Positions 1-6,469 of a DNA stretch of 14,601 nucleotides are shown piece by piece. The notes beneath the pieces are model-generated. The model did no database searches. It saw nothing but the letters and a program-made list of their open reading frames with translations, and had not been told where the DNA came from. The number at the start of each line of letters is the position of its first letter. The first letter of the stretch is position 1. The position numbers and the translations under genes are program-made. The stretch comes from JADFOB01 sp964651325 (GTDB lineage: Bacteria > Planctomycetota > Phycisphaerae > UBA1845), in NCBI GenBank assembly GCA_964651325.1, contig CAZYXP010000076.1, positions 1 to 14,601 on the forward strand, written 5' to 3'.

Positions 1-2532
1 ATCACACGCGTCGATCGCCCCGTCGCCGTCCGAATCGAGTTCGCACGCGTCGGCCGTGCCGTTGGCGTTGCAATCCGGTTCGCATTCGTCCGGAAGCTGG
101 TTGTTGTTGCAATCGTTGCTCGTGCCGTCGGCGATCTCCTGAACGTCGAGGATGCCGTTGCCGTTGCAATCGCTTTGTTCGTAGGCGCCCATGTCGACGG
201 TCATGGCGGCGATCCGAGCGGCTCCATCCAGGTCAAACGGTACGGGTTCGGACGTGTTCCCGTCACCGTCAAGATCGGCCGTATCTGGCGGCAGCGCGGC
301 ATTCTCACCGGCTTGGACACATGGAGAATCCGGCGAAAGCCGCAGGTTGTCGTCGGCCGTGCCGGGTAGGTTGTCAAGACCGTCGGCATCGAGAAACAAG
401 GGAGACAGATCGATATTGCCCGTACCCGCCCAGCCACCTTTGACGTTGCTGTGGGTGATCGAAATGACGGGTGGATCGCCGTCCGACCAGATGGGCTGGT
501 CGCTGATCGGCCGGAGGATGCCATTTTGCATGGTAAGCAGATTGGCATTGGTTGGAAACGGGTCAAATAGGGCAATGGAAGCCCCGAGCGGTGCCGCATT
601 GTTTACGAAGGTGCAATTGGAGAGTGCGGTGACCTGATCGTGCCCGTTGCTGGAAATAAGATACAGTGCCCCTCCCTCCGTGTTGGCCGAGTTGCCGTTA
701 AAGACCGTATTTGTGACGGTGAGGTTGGCTCCAAACGCATCGATCGCGCCGCCCGTTAGGAAGCTCGCGCTGTTTTCCAGAAAGCGGCAGTTGACGATAT
801 CCATCGTGGTGCCCGGACCCACCCTCAGTGCCCCACCGGGGCCTGAACCGGCCTGGTTGGAAAGAAACGTGCATGCCGCGATGCGCCCGACGCTTCCGCT
901 GGTCATGTAGAGGGCTCCGGCCCAATTGCCGCCGTTGTCGGTGAATGTGCAGTCTCGAATATCCACGGTCGATGCCTTCACGTACATCGTTCCATAGTAG
1001 GAATGGCTGTTGTCGATCGCGCAGCCGGCCATCGTGAGCGTGCTTCCTTGATCCAGGTAAAAGGTGCCGCCTTTTCGATTGACCATGTTCCATGAAAACA
1101 GTGTGTCGATGATGGTCAGGGTCGTACCATTGGTCGAATAAATGCCGCCACCGCCTGGACAATTGAACGGATTGATGTCACAGCCGGTCGCGCCCACGTT
1201 AAGGTAAAACGTGCAATTGGTGACCGTCATATTTGTGGCAGAGTTGTAGACGCCGGAACCGTGAAACGCATGGTTCACGGTAAACGTGCAATCGGTGAGC
1301 GTGGGGCTGCCGCCGTCCTTGTTGTACATGCCCCCGCCGCGCCGTTCCGTGGTGTCGGGCGCGCCGAAAGCCTCATTTGCCTCGAACGTGCAACCGACCA
1401 AGGTGGGGCTGGAGGCGTCCTTGGAATACATCCCGCCGCCCTTGAGGGCATCGTTGTTGGAAAAAGTGCAGTTGGTCAAGGTCGGATGGCTGCCGCCGAG
1501 GGCGGGGATGAAGCCCATCTTATTGTACATGCCGCCGCCGAAACCCTGCATCGAAACATTGGCGTCAAACGTGCACCCGGTAAAGGTCGGGCTGCTTGAA
1601 GCGTTCAGAATGGCCCCGCCGCCCGTGGTCGTGAGTTCCGCGGCGGTGTTGCCGGTGAAGGTGCAATTGGTGAACGTGCCGTTGCTGCCGTCGCGGTTGC
1701 AGATCGCCCCCGCGTAGTTTTGCCCGGAGTTGTTCAGGAACTGGCAGTCCGTCACGATGGGGCTGGAGAGCCCGTTGTACATCGCGCCACCGTTGTCCAA
1801 AGCGCGGTTGCCCGAGAAGGTGCATCCCGTCATGACCGGATTGCCGCTCTTGTTCTGCATTCCGGCACCTTGAAACGCTGCCAGGTTGTCGCGGATCACG
1901 CACGCCTGCAGCGTCGGGCCGGCTGTCAGGTTGATCATGCCCGCGCCAATGCTGTCGCGGCTGACGCAGGGCGCGCCCGCGCAGTTGGCGTCGGTCGTGC
2001 AGTTCATCAGGTTGTTGGGGCCGCCGAAGCACGTGGCCGGCGCGGCGGTTCCGTCGGCGTGGCCATGTTGGATGATCACCCCGTCGAGCACGGCCGTTTC
2101 ATCGACGAATTGGCCCGTCACCACGTGGAAAGCGTTTTCCTCGTAGTTGGCGAACGCTGGACCATCGTCGCCGGCGAGATCGCCTGTGAGGATAGTTTCA
2201 AACAGCGTAACATCCCGGGCGTTGGGGTTGGGCGCGCCGCACCCGGCGTATCCGCCTTCAATCGTCACGCCGCCAGCCATCGCAAACGTCGCCGTCCTCG
2301 GGTCCGACAGCCCGGCCGGGTTGGGCGCGTAGCTGCCGTTTGCAACTCGAATCGTCGTACCGGCGGTTGCGGCGCCAAGTCCGTCACTTAGCGATAGATA
2401 CGCGCTGCACCAGCTTGCCCCGTTGTGGGACCCGCCTGTGGCATTCGAATCGACGTAAACAACATCGGCGACCGCCGATTGGGCCATGGCCACAAACACA
2501 AGAGCAAGACCGCACATTGCACGGTTGTTCAT
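1..2532 (-). CDS. Exported right-handed beta-helix protein with C-terminal calcium-binding-type repeats (partial, C-terminus off window)
   Basis: The minus-strand frame stays open from ATG 2532 to base 1 (844 codons, no stop), so the C-terminus lies beyond the window. GGGAGGA sits 6 nt before the ATG. Residues 1-22 form a signal peptide (hydrophobic core LALVFVAMA, then SAVA before D23). From about residue 170 to 660 there are many imperfect repeats of roughly 20-30 residues with an NCTFxxN core and a GGGMYN or GGAxY turn, the pattern of a parallel beta-helix of the polymorphic-outer-membrane-protein or pectate-lyase-like kind. A SPCVQAG motif (about 739) and a DMGAYE motif (about 780) resemble the end of 'choice-of-anchor Q' type domains. 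Then come DCNGNGILD, DCNNNQLPDEC, DCNANGTADAC and DSDGDGAIDAC, which resemble Asp/Asn-rich EF-hand or thrombospondin-3 calcium loops. It is inferred to be secreted or surface-bound. No catalytic residues are evident; adhesion or polysaccharide binding is possible. Confidence 0.88.
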   Translation of the reverse strand, partial: MNNRAMCGLALVFVAMAQSAVADVVYVDSNATGGSHNGASWCSAYLSLSDGLGAATAGTTIRVANGSYAPNPAGLSDPRTATFAMAGGVTIEGGYAGCGAPNPNARDVTLFETILTGDLAGDDGPAFANYEENAFHVVTGQFVDETAVLDGVIIQHGHADGTAAPATCFGGPNNLMNCTTDANCAGAPCVSRDSIGAGMINLTAGPTLQACVIRDNLAAFQGAGMQNKSGNPVMTGCTFSGNRALDNGGAMYNGLSSPIVTDCQFLNNSGQNYAGAICNRDGSNGTFTNCTFTGNTAAELTTTGGGAILNASSSPTFTGCTFDANVSMQGFGGGMYNKMGFIPALGGSHPTLTNCTFSNNDALKGGGMYSKDASSPTLVGCTFEANEAFGAPDTTERRGGGMYNKDGGSPTLTDCTFTVNHAFHGSGVYNSATNMTVTNCTFYLNVGATGCDINPFNCPGGGGIYSTNGTTLTIIDTLFSWNMVNRKGGTFYLDQGSTLTMAGCAIDNSHSYYGTMYVKASTVDIRDCTFTDNGGNWAGALYMTSGSVGRIAACTFLSNQAGSGPGGALRVGPGTTMDIVNCRFLENSASFLTGGAIDAFGANLTVTNTVFNGNSANTEGGALYLISSNGHDQVTALSNCTFVNNAAPLGASIALFDPFPTNANLLTMQNGILRPISDQPIWSDGDPPVISITHSNVKGGWAGTGNIDLSPLFLDADGLDNLPGTADDNLRLSPDSPCVQAGENAALPPDTADLDGDGNTSEPVPFDLDGAARIAAMTVDMGAYEQSDCNGNGILDVQEIADGTSNDCNNNQLPDECEPDCNANGTADACELDSDGDGAIDACD

Positions 2533-2702
2533 CGGGCGTCCTCCCATTCATGTTCCTGTGCACGACACCGGTTGATCTTGCTTCGCGGGCACGGACGCCG
2601 ACGGGGCACTGATGGGCATAGCGATGTGGGGCACAAGCTATGTTGGCTTGACGTGCCTCCTCCTGGCCCGAGCAAAGAAGAGAAAAACTGCCACCGCCGT
2701 GT

Positions 2703-2731
2703 AGTGTACATCTTCTGACAGATGGTTGCAA
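2703..2731 (-). promoter_or_regulatory. Candidate sigma70-type promoter of the beta-helix gene
   Basis: On the minus strand TTGCAA (2731-2726) and TACACT (2708-2703) are separated by exactly 17 bp. Each box matches four of six consensus positions. Transcription would start near 2696 and give a leader of about 165 nt before ATG 2532. The 231-bp gap after the upstream minus-strand gene (stop at 2764) is compatible with an independent promoter. Confidence 0.35.
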
Positions 2732-2763
2732 TCAGGATTTGCGATTCGCTGAAGGCGGCGCGT

Positions 2764-3168
2764 TCAACTGTCAGCCCCATGGTGCGTGGAGTACACAAAA
2801 GCGATGCAAACGAGCCCGTGGCAAGGCGTTATGGGTTTGATCCATCGATATCCATGGACGACCAGACCCGAGCCGAGCTCGCTCCCCTTGCCGCAAGCCG
2901 CATCAATACGCTCGCCCGGATCGTTGAGTATGATCCACAGCTTGCCTTGTTCGACTAGCCGCCCTTGCACCTTGGCCGCGAAGTAGGCTGCTTCTTCGGT
3001 GCTTTGAGCGGCGATAACCGCGCAGTCGATCTTCCCCACGCGCGGGCGAGCCGCCTCGCGAAAATGTCCGTTGGCGATACGTTTTCCTTCGGCGTGGTTG
3101 CCGGTGATCCAAACCCGCAAGTTGGGGGCGTCGCAAGAGAAGTGACATGGTGTCTGCATTTTTTGCAC
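2764..3168 (-). CDS. Conserved-looking hypothetical protein, 134 aa
   Basis: I do not recognise this protein. The frame runs from GTG 3168, with AGGA 5 nt upstream, to TGA at 2764. An ATG three codons further in (3159) is the alternative start, but its spacing to AGGA is 14 nt. Third codon positions are clearly GC-rich and amino-acid use looks natural (for example KIDCAVIAAQSTEEAAYFAAK and then GKLWIILNDPG), which supports a real gene. That middle part looks like a small alpha/beta fold, with a predicted strand, a helix and a second strand. There is no signal peptide or membrane segment. It lies 37 nt after the methyltransferase stop on the same strand and is probably co-transcribed with it, so it could be a partner of that enzyme. 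It shows none of the PD-(D/E)xK or HNH signatures expected of a restriction endonuclease. Confidence 0.55.
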   Translation of the reverse strand: MQKMQTPCHFSCDAPNLRVWITGNHAEGKRIANGHFREAARPRVGKIDCAVIAAQSTEEAAYFAAKVQGRLVEQGKLWIILNDPGERIDAACGKGSELGSGLVVHGYRWIKPITPCHGLVCIAFVYSTHHGADS

Positions 3169-3205
3169 AGGCTTCCTGGAGAGCCAACACACCGTCCGCC
3201 CGACG

Positions 3206-4108
3206 TCACGGTGTGGGTCGTGCTTCGTGTCGATCAATGGATTCGAGGCGTTCGCGCGTAATCGTCGCGGCGTCCGGATTGATGTCGCAACCGATCGCGA
3301 GACGGCCAAGGTTGCGAGCCGCGGCCAAGGTCGTCCCGCTTCCGCAGAAAAAATCGCCGACAAGATCGCCTTCGTTCGAGCTGGCGCGCACGATGCGTTC
3401 GAGCAACGCTACGGGCTTTTGCGTCGGATAGCCGGTGCGCTGCTTGGACACGGTGGAGAGGAACGGAATGTCCCAGACATCGCTCAACGCCGGGCCGGCC
3501 GGGTCAAAATAAAGCCGGCCGTTTTGTGTGTTCTTGTATGGGGCGCCGTTGTTTAGCCCGCGAAGGCCTTGGGTGCGGTACGCGCCGCCGCGTTGGCAAT
3601 GGAACGTGTGCCGGCCCGCGTGCTTGGCGTAGAAGAGAATCGTGTCGTGCTTTCGCCCGAACCATTGTCCGGGGCGACCGCCGCTGCGGTAGGCCCAGAT
3701 GATTTCGTTGAGGAAATTATTGCTTCCGAAAACCCCATCGAGCAGGACTCGGACATGATGGCTCGAGCGCCAGTCCAAATGAACATAGAGGCTTCCTGTG
3801 TCGGAAAGCACGCGGTGCATTTCAACGAGGCGCGGTCGAAGAAACGCCAGATAGCCTTCCAAGCCGGCATGTTGATCGGAAAAGGTGTAGCGCGCGGACT
3901 TCGCAGCTCCGAGCGTTCGGTTGCAGTTGAACGGCGGGTCGGCGTAGATCAAGTCGCAATGTTCATCGGGAAGCGTCGCGAGCAAGGAAAGATTATCGCA
4001 ACAGGTGATTCGGAAGGGGACGGGCAGCCCCCGTGATGACGCCGCTCGTAACTCCCGCGACCCGTTCGGCGACCTGCCCAGCTCGCTCGTGCCCCCGCCG
4101 CTTTTCAA
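3206..4108 (-). CDS. Beta-class DNA methyltransferase (N6-adenine or N4-cytosine)
   Basis: The protein has 300 residues. Catalytic motif IV, ADPPFN (residues 56-61), precedes the SAM-binding motif I, DFFCGSGTT (252-260). That order defines beta-class amino-methyltransferases. GSLYVHLDW (105-113), NEIIWAYRSGG (134-144), HDTILFY (154-160) and GYPTQKP (226-232) are typical flanking blocks of the N6_N4 methylase family. DPPF is more usual for N6-adenine than N4-cytosine, but the target cannot be read from sequence. The start is a TTG (4108) chosen because GAGGGA lies 5 nt upstream; the family core begins near residue 32, so the first 30 residues are an uncertain extension. It starts 10 nt after the Fis-like gene ends. 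No restriction endonuclease is recognisable nearby, so it may be an orphan regulatory methyltransferase. Confidence 0.92.
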   Translation of the reverse strand: MKSGGGTSELGRSPNGSRELRAASSRGLPVPFRITCCDNLSLLATLPDEHCDLIYADPPFNCNRTLGAAKSARYTFSDQHAGLEGYLAFLRPRLVEMHRVLSDTGSLYVHLDWRSSHHVRVLLDGVFGSNNFLNEIIWAYRSGGRPGQWFGRKHDTILFYAKHAGRHTFHCQRGGAYRTQGLRGLNNGAPYKNTQNGRLYFDPAGPALSDVWDIPFLSTVSKQRTGYPTQKPVALLERIVRASSNEGDLVGDFFCGSGTTLAAARNLGRLAIGCDINPDAATITRERLESIDRHEARPTP

Positions 4109-4118
4109 GAGTTCCCTC

Positions 4119-4379
4119 TCATGGCACGTCGGACGGCGCAGGGGAGCGCAGATCGATCCCCAGCGATTCCATGCGCCGATAGAGACGGCTTCGAGAAATC
4201 CTCAAGAGTCGTGCGGCCAGCGTTCTTTGCCCTTTAGCCAGGCGAAGGGCCGCCTCGATCTCGCGGCGCTCGATGGCCTCTAGGACCTGATCGAGAGGTC
4301 TATTTCCGATGTCGGTCGATGAGGTCGAAGGTGCTGTTGGTTCGCATACCGCATCGATTGCGTGAGGAGATTCAGCCAT
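4119..4379 (-). CDS. Small stand-alone Fis-type helix-turn-helix protein
   Basis: The protein has 86 residues. Residues about 28-77 match the Fis/NtrC C-terminal DNA-binding fold: a helix with EREIEAALRLAKGQ, then RTLAARLLRISRSRLYRRMESLGI, the helix-turn-helix. The N-terminal 27 residues are Ser/Thr/Pro-rich and look disordered. There is no receiver or AAA+ domain, so it is a free Fis-like protein (E. coli Fis has 98 residues), not a sigma54 activator. GAGGGA lies 8 nt before ATG 4379. It is first in a tight unit with the methyltransferase, 10 nt upstream of that gene's TTG. It probably binds DNA as a dimer. Autoregulation through the inverted repeat at 4415-4430 is an inference. Confidence 0.82.
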   Translation of the reverse strand: MAESPHAIDAVCEPTAPSTSSTDIGNRPLDQVLEAIERREIEAALRLAKGQRTLAARLLRISRSRLYRRMESLGIDLRSPAPSDVP

Positions 4380-4414
4380 GTGTACCGTCCCTCGCCCGGA
4401 GTAGTCGAAATCCA

Positions 4415-4430
4415 GTGTGACCGCTCACAC
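4415..4430. promoter_or_regulatory. Perfect inverted repeat upstream of the Fis-methyltransferase unit
   Basis: GTGTGA-CCGC-TCACAC has perfect 6-bp arms around a 4-bp centre, 35-51 bp upstream of the Fis-like start codon. That is where an operator or promoter-proximal site would lie. It resembles a CRP half-site pair (TGTGA/TCACA), but the spacing is 4 instead of 6 bp. The binding protein is unknown. Confidence 0.45.
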
Positions 4431-4511
4431 ACCATCGTCAAACTAGATTATAGGCTTCCGGCGTAGCTGTTCAAGCACATAAATGGATTTCCTCCGCAGT
4501 CACCGTGTCAC

Positions 4512-4530
4512 TCAACCGGACACCGGTTCA
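4512..4530. terminator. Inverted repeat just after fbp, possible terminator or operator
   Basis: TCAACCGG-ACA-CCGGTTCA has 8-bp arms with one mismatch. It lies 14 bp beyond the fbp stop codon on the minus strand. The stem is compact, but no T-tract follows in the fbp direction, so it may be a rho-assisted end, an RNA-stabilising hairpin or a protein-binding site. Confidence 0.3.
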
Positions 4531-4544
4531 AGCCAGACTTGATG

Positions 4545-5543
4545 TCATAGGAAAGACATCACTTTCTCAACGTTCGATCGGCTTCCGATGATCAGCGGCG
4601 TTCGCTCGTGCAGCTTCGTTGGAACCTTTTCCAGAATCCTTTGCTCGCCGTCCGTGGCCAGGCCGCCGGCCTGCTCCGCCAAGAGTGCTAGGGGGTTGGC
4701 CTCGTAAAGTAATCGCAGTTTACCGTTCGGGGCGTCGTTCGTGGGGGGATAGAGGAAGACGCCCCCTTTTATCAGGGTTCGGTGAAAATCCGCTACAAGC
4801 GACCCAACATACCGATGTCGGGCGTTGGCATCCGTCGTCTTGGTCCAATCCAAGTAATTCCGCACGCCTTGGCTAAATCGGCCCCGGTAGGCTTCGTTGA
4901 TGCTGTAAATATTGCCGGAGTTTGGCATGACCACGTTCTCCCGGCTCAGCCGGTAGGCTCCGATGGAGGGATCCAGCGTGAACATGTGTACGCCGTTGCC
5001 CGTGGAATAGACCATGACCGTGCTGCTGCTGTAAAGGACGTACCCGCCCGCAACTTGCTTGGTTCCTTGCTGAAGGATGTGGGCCAGCGTGTCGCCAGCC
5101 GCGACATCTTCGCGGAGCTGAAGAATCGAGAAAATCGTTCCAATGGACACGTGTACGTCTATGTTGCTCGAGCCGTCCAAAGGGTCAAACAGCACGATGT
5201 ACTTGGCGTGGTTGTCTGGCTCCTGGAGGATTCGGGGTTCGTCGTCCTCCTCGGAGACCATGATTCCGACATTACCACGATAGCCGAGGCAGGCCGCTAT
5301 CGTTTCATTCGCGATCATGTCGAGCTTCTGGATGCGGTCGCCGGTGGCGTTGGTTTCCCCCGTACCGCCAATCAGATCATTGAGGCCTACGCGGCGGACG
5401 TGGTCACTGATGACCTTCGTCGCAAGAGTGATTCCCGAAAGCAGCCAACTGAATTCGCCCGTGGCGGTCGGGTGTTGCCGTTGGCCCTCAAGTATATGTT
5501 GCTGCACCGTCACCAACGAGCCGGCGCGAAAGCGGTCATCCAT
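4545..5543 (-). CDS. fbp: Class I fructose-1,6-bisphosphatase
   Basis: It hydrolyses fructose 1,6-bisphosphate to fructose 6-phosphate in gluconeogenesis or a carbon-fixing cycle, in the cytoplasm. The metal and substrate signature DPLDGSSNIDV is at residues 120-130, SEED at 97-100, and the sugar-phosphate binding block GKLRLLYEANPLA at 274-286. The frame is open further upstream, but starting at ATG 5543 gives 332 residues, the length of E. coli Fbp. An AGGA lies 3 nt before this ATG with GGGAG about 11 nt before it, and the family's N-terminal region (VTVQQHILE) starts just inside. The extra upstream 59 codons look non-coding. Divergent from the YceI-family gene across 226 bp. No odd residue was seen in the active site. 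Confidence 0.97.
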   Translation of the reverse strand: MDDRFRAGSLVTVQQHILEGQRQHPTATGEFSWLLSGITLATKVISDHVRRVGLNDLIGGTGETNATGDRIQKLDMIANETIAACLGYRGNVGIMVSEEDDEPRILQEPDNHAKYIVLFDPLDGSSNIDVHVSIGTIFSILQLREDVAAGDTLAHILQQGTKQVAGGYVLYSSSTVMVYSTGNGVHMFTLDPSIGAYRLSRENVVMPNSGNIYSINEAYRGRFSQGVRNYLDWTKTTDANARHRYVGSLVADFHRTLIKGGVFLYPPTNDAPNGKLRLLYEANPLALLAEQAGGLATDGEQRILEKVPTKLHERTPLIIGSRSNVEKVMSFL

Positions 5544-5643
5544 CGTTCCTATTTCTCCCGTTTCATGGTCCGTGCTCGCTCCGTTTTGCAAGCAGGTAAA
5601 TCGTCGCGCGAAACATCGCCAGTCCGTTAGCCCCGAACGATGC

Positions 5644-5655
5644 GAATGTACATTC
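5644..5655. promoter_or_regulatory. Perfect 12-bp palindrome between fbp and the YceI-family gene
   Basis: GAATGTACATTC is fully self-complementary. It lies about 100 bp upstream of the fbp start and 25 bp upstream of the candidate -35 box of the divergent gene, so one dimeric regulator could affect both. ACGA and TCGT flank it asymmetrically. Chance occurrence cannot be excluded for one site. Confidence 0.35.
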
Positions 5656-5679
5656 TCGTCACGCCACGGTTGCGGTTGC

Positions 5680-5707
5680 TTGTCCCACTCAGGCAAGATT
5701 CTACAAT
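5680..5707 (+). promoter_or_regulatory. Candidate sigma70-type promoter of the YceI-family gene
   Basis: TTGTCC (5680-5685) and TACAAT (5702-5707) are separated by 16 bp. The -10 box matches five of six consensus bases. Transcription would start near 5714, giving a leader of about 55 nt before ATG 5770. Confidence 0.5.
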
Positions 5708-5769
5708 CTTCGTGGGCCAAGGCCAGATTATTAGCGGAAACTCATAAACGTTATTCAAGGAGAAGCTCA

Positions 5770-6369
5770 ATGCGTATTCGCCACCTTTTGATCCTCAATT
5801 CGTTTGTCGCGGGATGGTCCTGTTTGGGGGCGGCCGCCCGAGGCGCTGAGTTCGAGTTCAAGATCGATCCGGTCAATTCGTCGGTGGTCTTCAAGGTTCT
5901 AAACCGCGATGTGAGTTATGTTTATGGCCGCTTTGACGATCTGAAAGGCATGATCACCGTGGACCACCGGACGAAACCCAAGCGGTTCGAGGTGAGTTGC
6001 ACCATCCCAAGCAAGAGCGTCAACACCAATAGCAAGAAGCGAGACAAGCATCTCAAGTCCGCCGATTTCTTCAATATCAAAAAACACAAGGAGATTGGCT
6101 TTGAGACTAAGAAATCCAAGAAAACCACTGAAGGCAAGTTCGAGTTGACGGGGGAGTTGACGTTCATGGGCAAGACCCTTCCCCTGACCGTCGAATTGGA
6201 TTTCACCGGCGCTAAGAGCATGGGCGCGCAGCGGATCATCGGAGCGCATGTCAGCTTCACGCTCAAGCGGAGCGACTTCGGCATGGATCAGCATCTCCCG
6301 GGCATTGCAGACGAGGTTCAGGTGTTCGTCAGCCTCCAGGGCGTCTACAAGATGCCACCCGCAGGGTAA
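5770..6369 (+). CDS. Exported YceI-family lipocalin-like protein
   Basis: The protein has 199 residues. Residues 1-26 form an export signal (positive MRIRH, hydrophobic stretch, Ala-rich end). The mature part follows the YceI pattern: FKIDPVNSSVVFKV (30-43), GRFDDLKG (53-60), RDKHLKSADFFNIKKHKEI (about 97-115) and a C-terminal HVSFTLKRSDFGM block. YceI proteins are periplasmic beta-barrels that bind polyisoprenoid or amphiphilic ligands; the ligand here is unknown. The middle is unusually lysine-rich (KKHKEIGFETKKSKKT). AAGGAG sits 7 nt before ATG 5770. The open frame extends upstream to 5317 but that part only overlaps fbp on the other strand and is not used. Confidence 0.93.
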   Translation: MRIRHLLILNSFVAGWSCLGAAARGAEFEFKIDPVNSSVVFKVLNRDVSYVYGRFDDLKGMITVDHRTKPKRFEVSCTIPSKSVNTNSKKRDKHLKSADFFNIKKHKEIGFETKKSKKTTEGKFELTGELTFMGKTLPLTVELDFTGAKSMGAQRIIGAHVSFTLKRSDFGMDQHLPGIADEVQVFVSLQGVYKMPPAG

Positions 6370-6402
6370 TGGCGCAGGCCGCCCAACCGCACGGATGTCG
6401 CC

Positions 6403-6420
6403 CCAGCCGAGGGCGGCTGG
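6403..6420. terminator. Hairpin between convergent YceI-family and glutamine synthetase genes
   Basis: CCAGCCG-AGGG-CGGCTGG is a perfect 7-bp stem with a 4-nt loop in the 100-bp gap between two converging genes. Its position suits a shared transcription end, but neither side has a T-tract. Confidence 0.4.
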
Positions 6421-6421
6421 A

Positions 6422-6447
6422 CTGCTAAGACGCGCTGCTAAGACGCG
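6422..6447. repeat. Tandem direct duplication of 13 bp
   Basis: CTGCTAAGACGCG occurs twice in direct succession (6422-6434, 6435-6447) and the next three bases CTG begin a third copy. It lies just after the hairpin in the convergent intergenic gap. It looks like a slippage-type duplication. Confidence 0.8.
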
Positions 6448-6469
6448 CTGGGCTACGGCGTTGTCCGGC

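Noticed and set aside
1720..2391. Open frame of 223 codons on the + strand
   Set aside because: It lies fully antisense to the beta-helix gene, which has a signal peptide and coil repeats. The + frame has an Arg/Ala/Val-rich, domain-free product.
2722..4379. Complete restriction-modification system
   Set aside because: Only a methyltransferase is present. The adjacent 134-aa protein shows no nuclease motif.
4416..4429. CRP-binding site (TGTGA/TCACA) upstream of the Fis-like gene
   Set aside because: The half-sites are 4 bp apart, not 6, so it does not fit the CRP consensus. It is kept only as a generic inverted repeat.
4782..5630. Open frame of 282 codons on the + strand
   Set aside because: It is antisense to fbp, whose motifs are complete. 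This is a typical GC-rich shadow frame.
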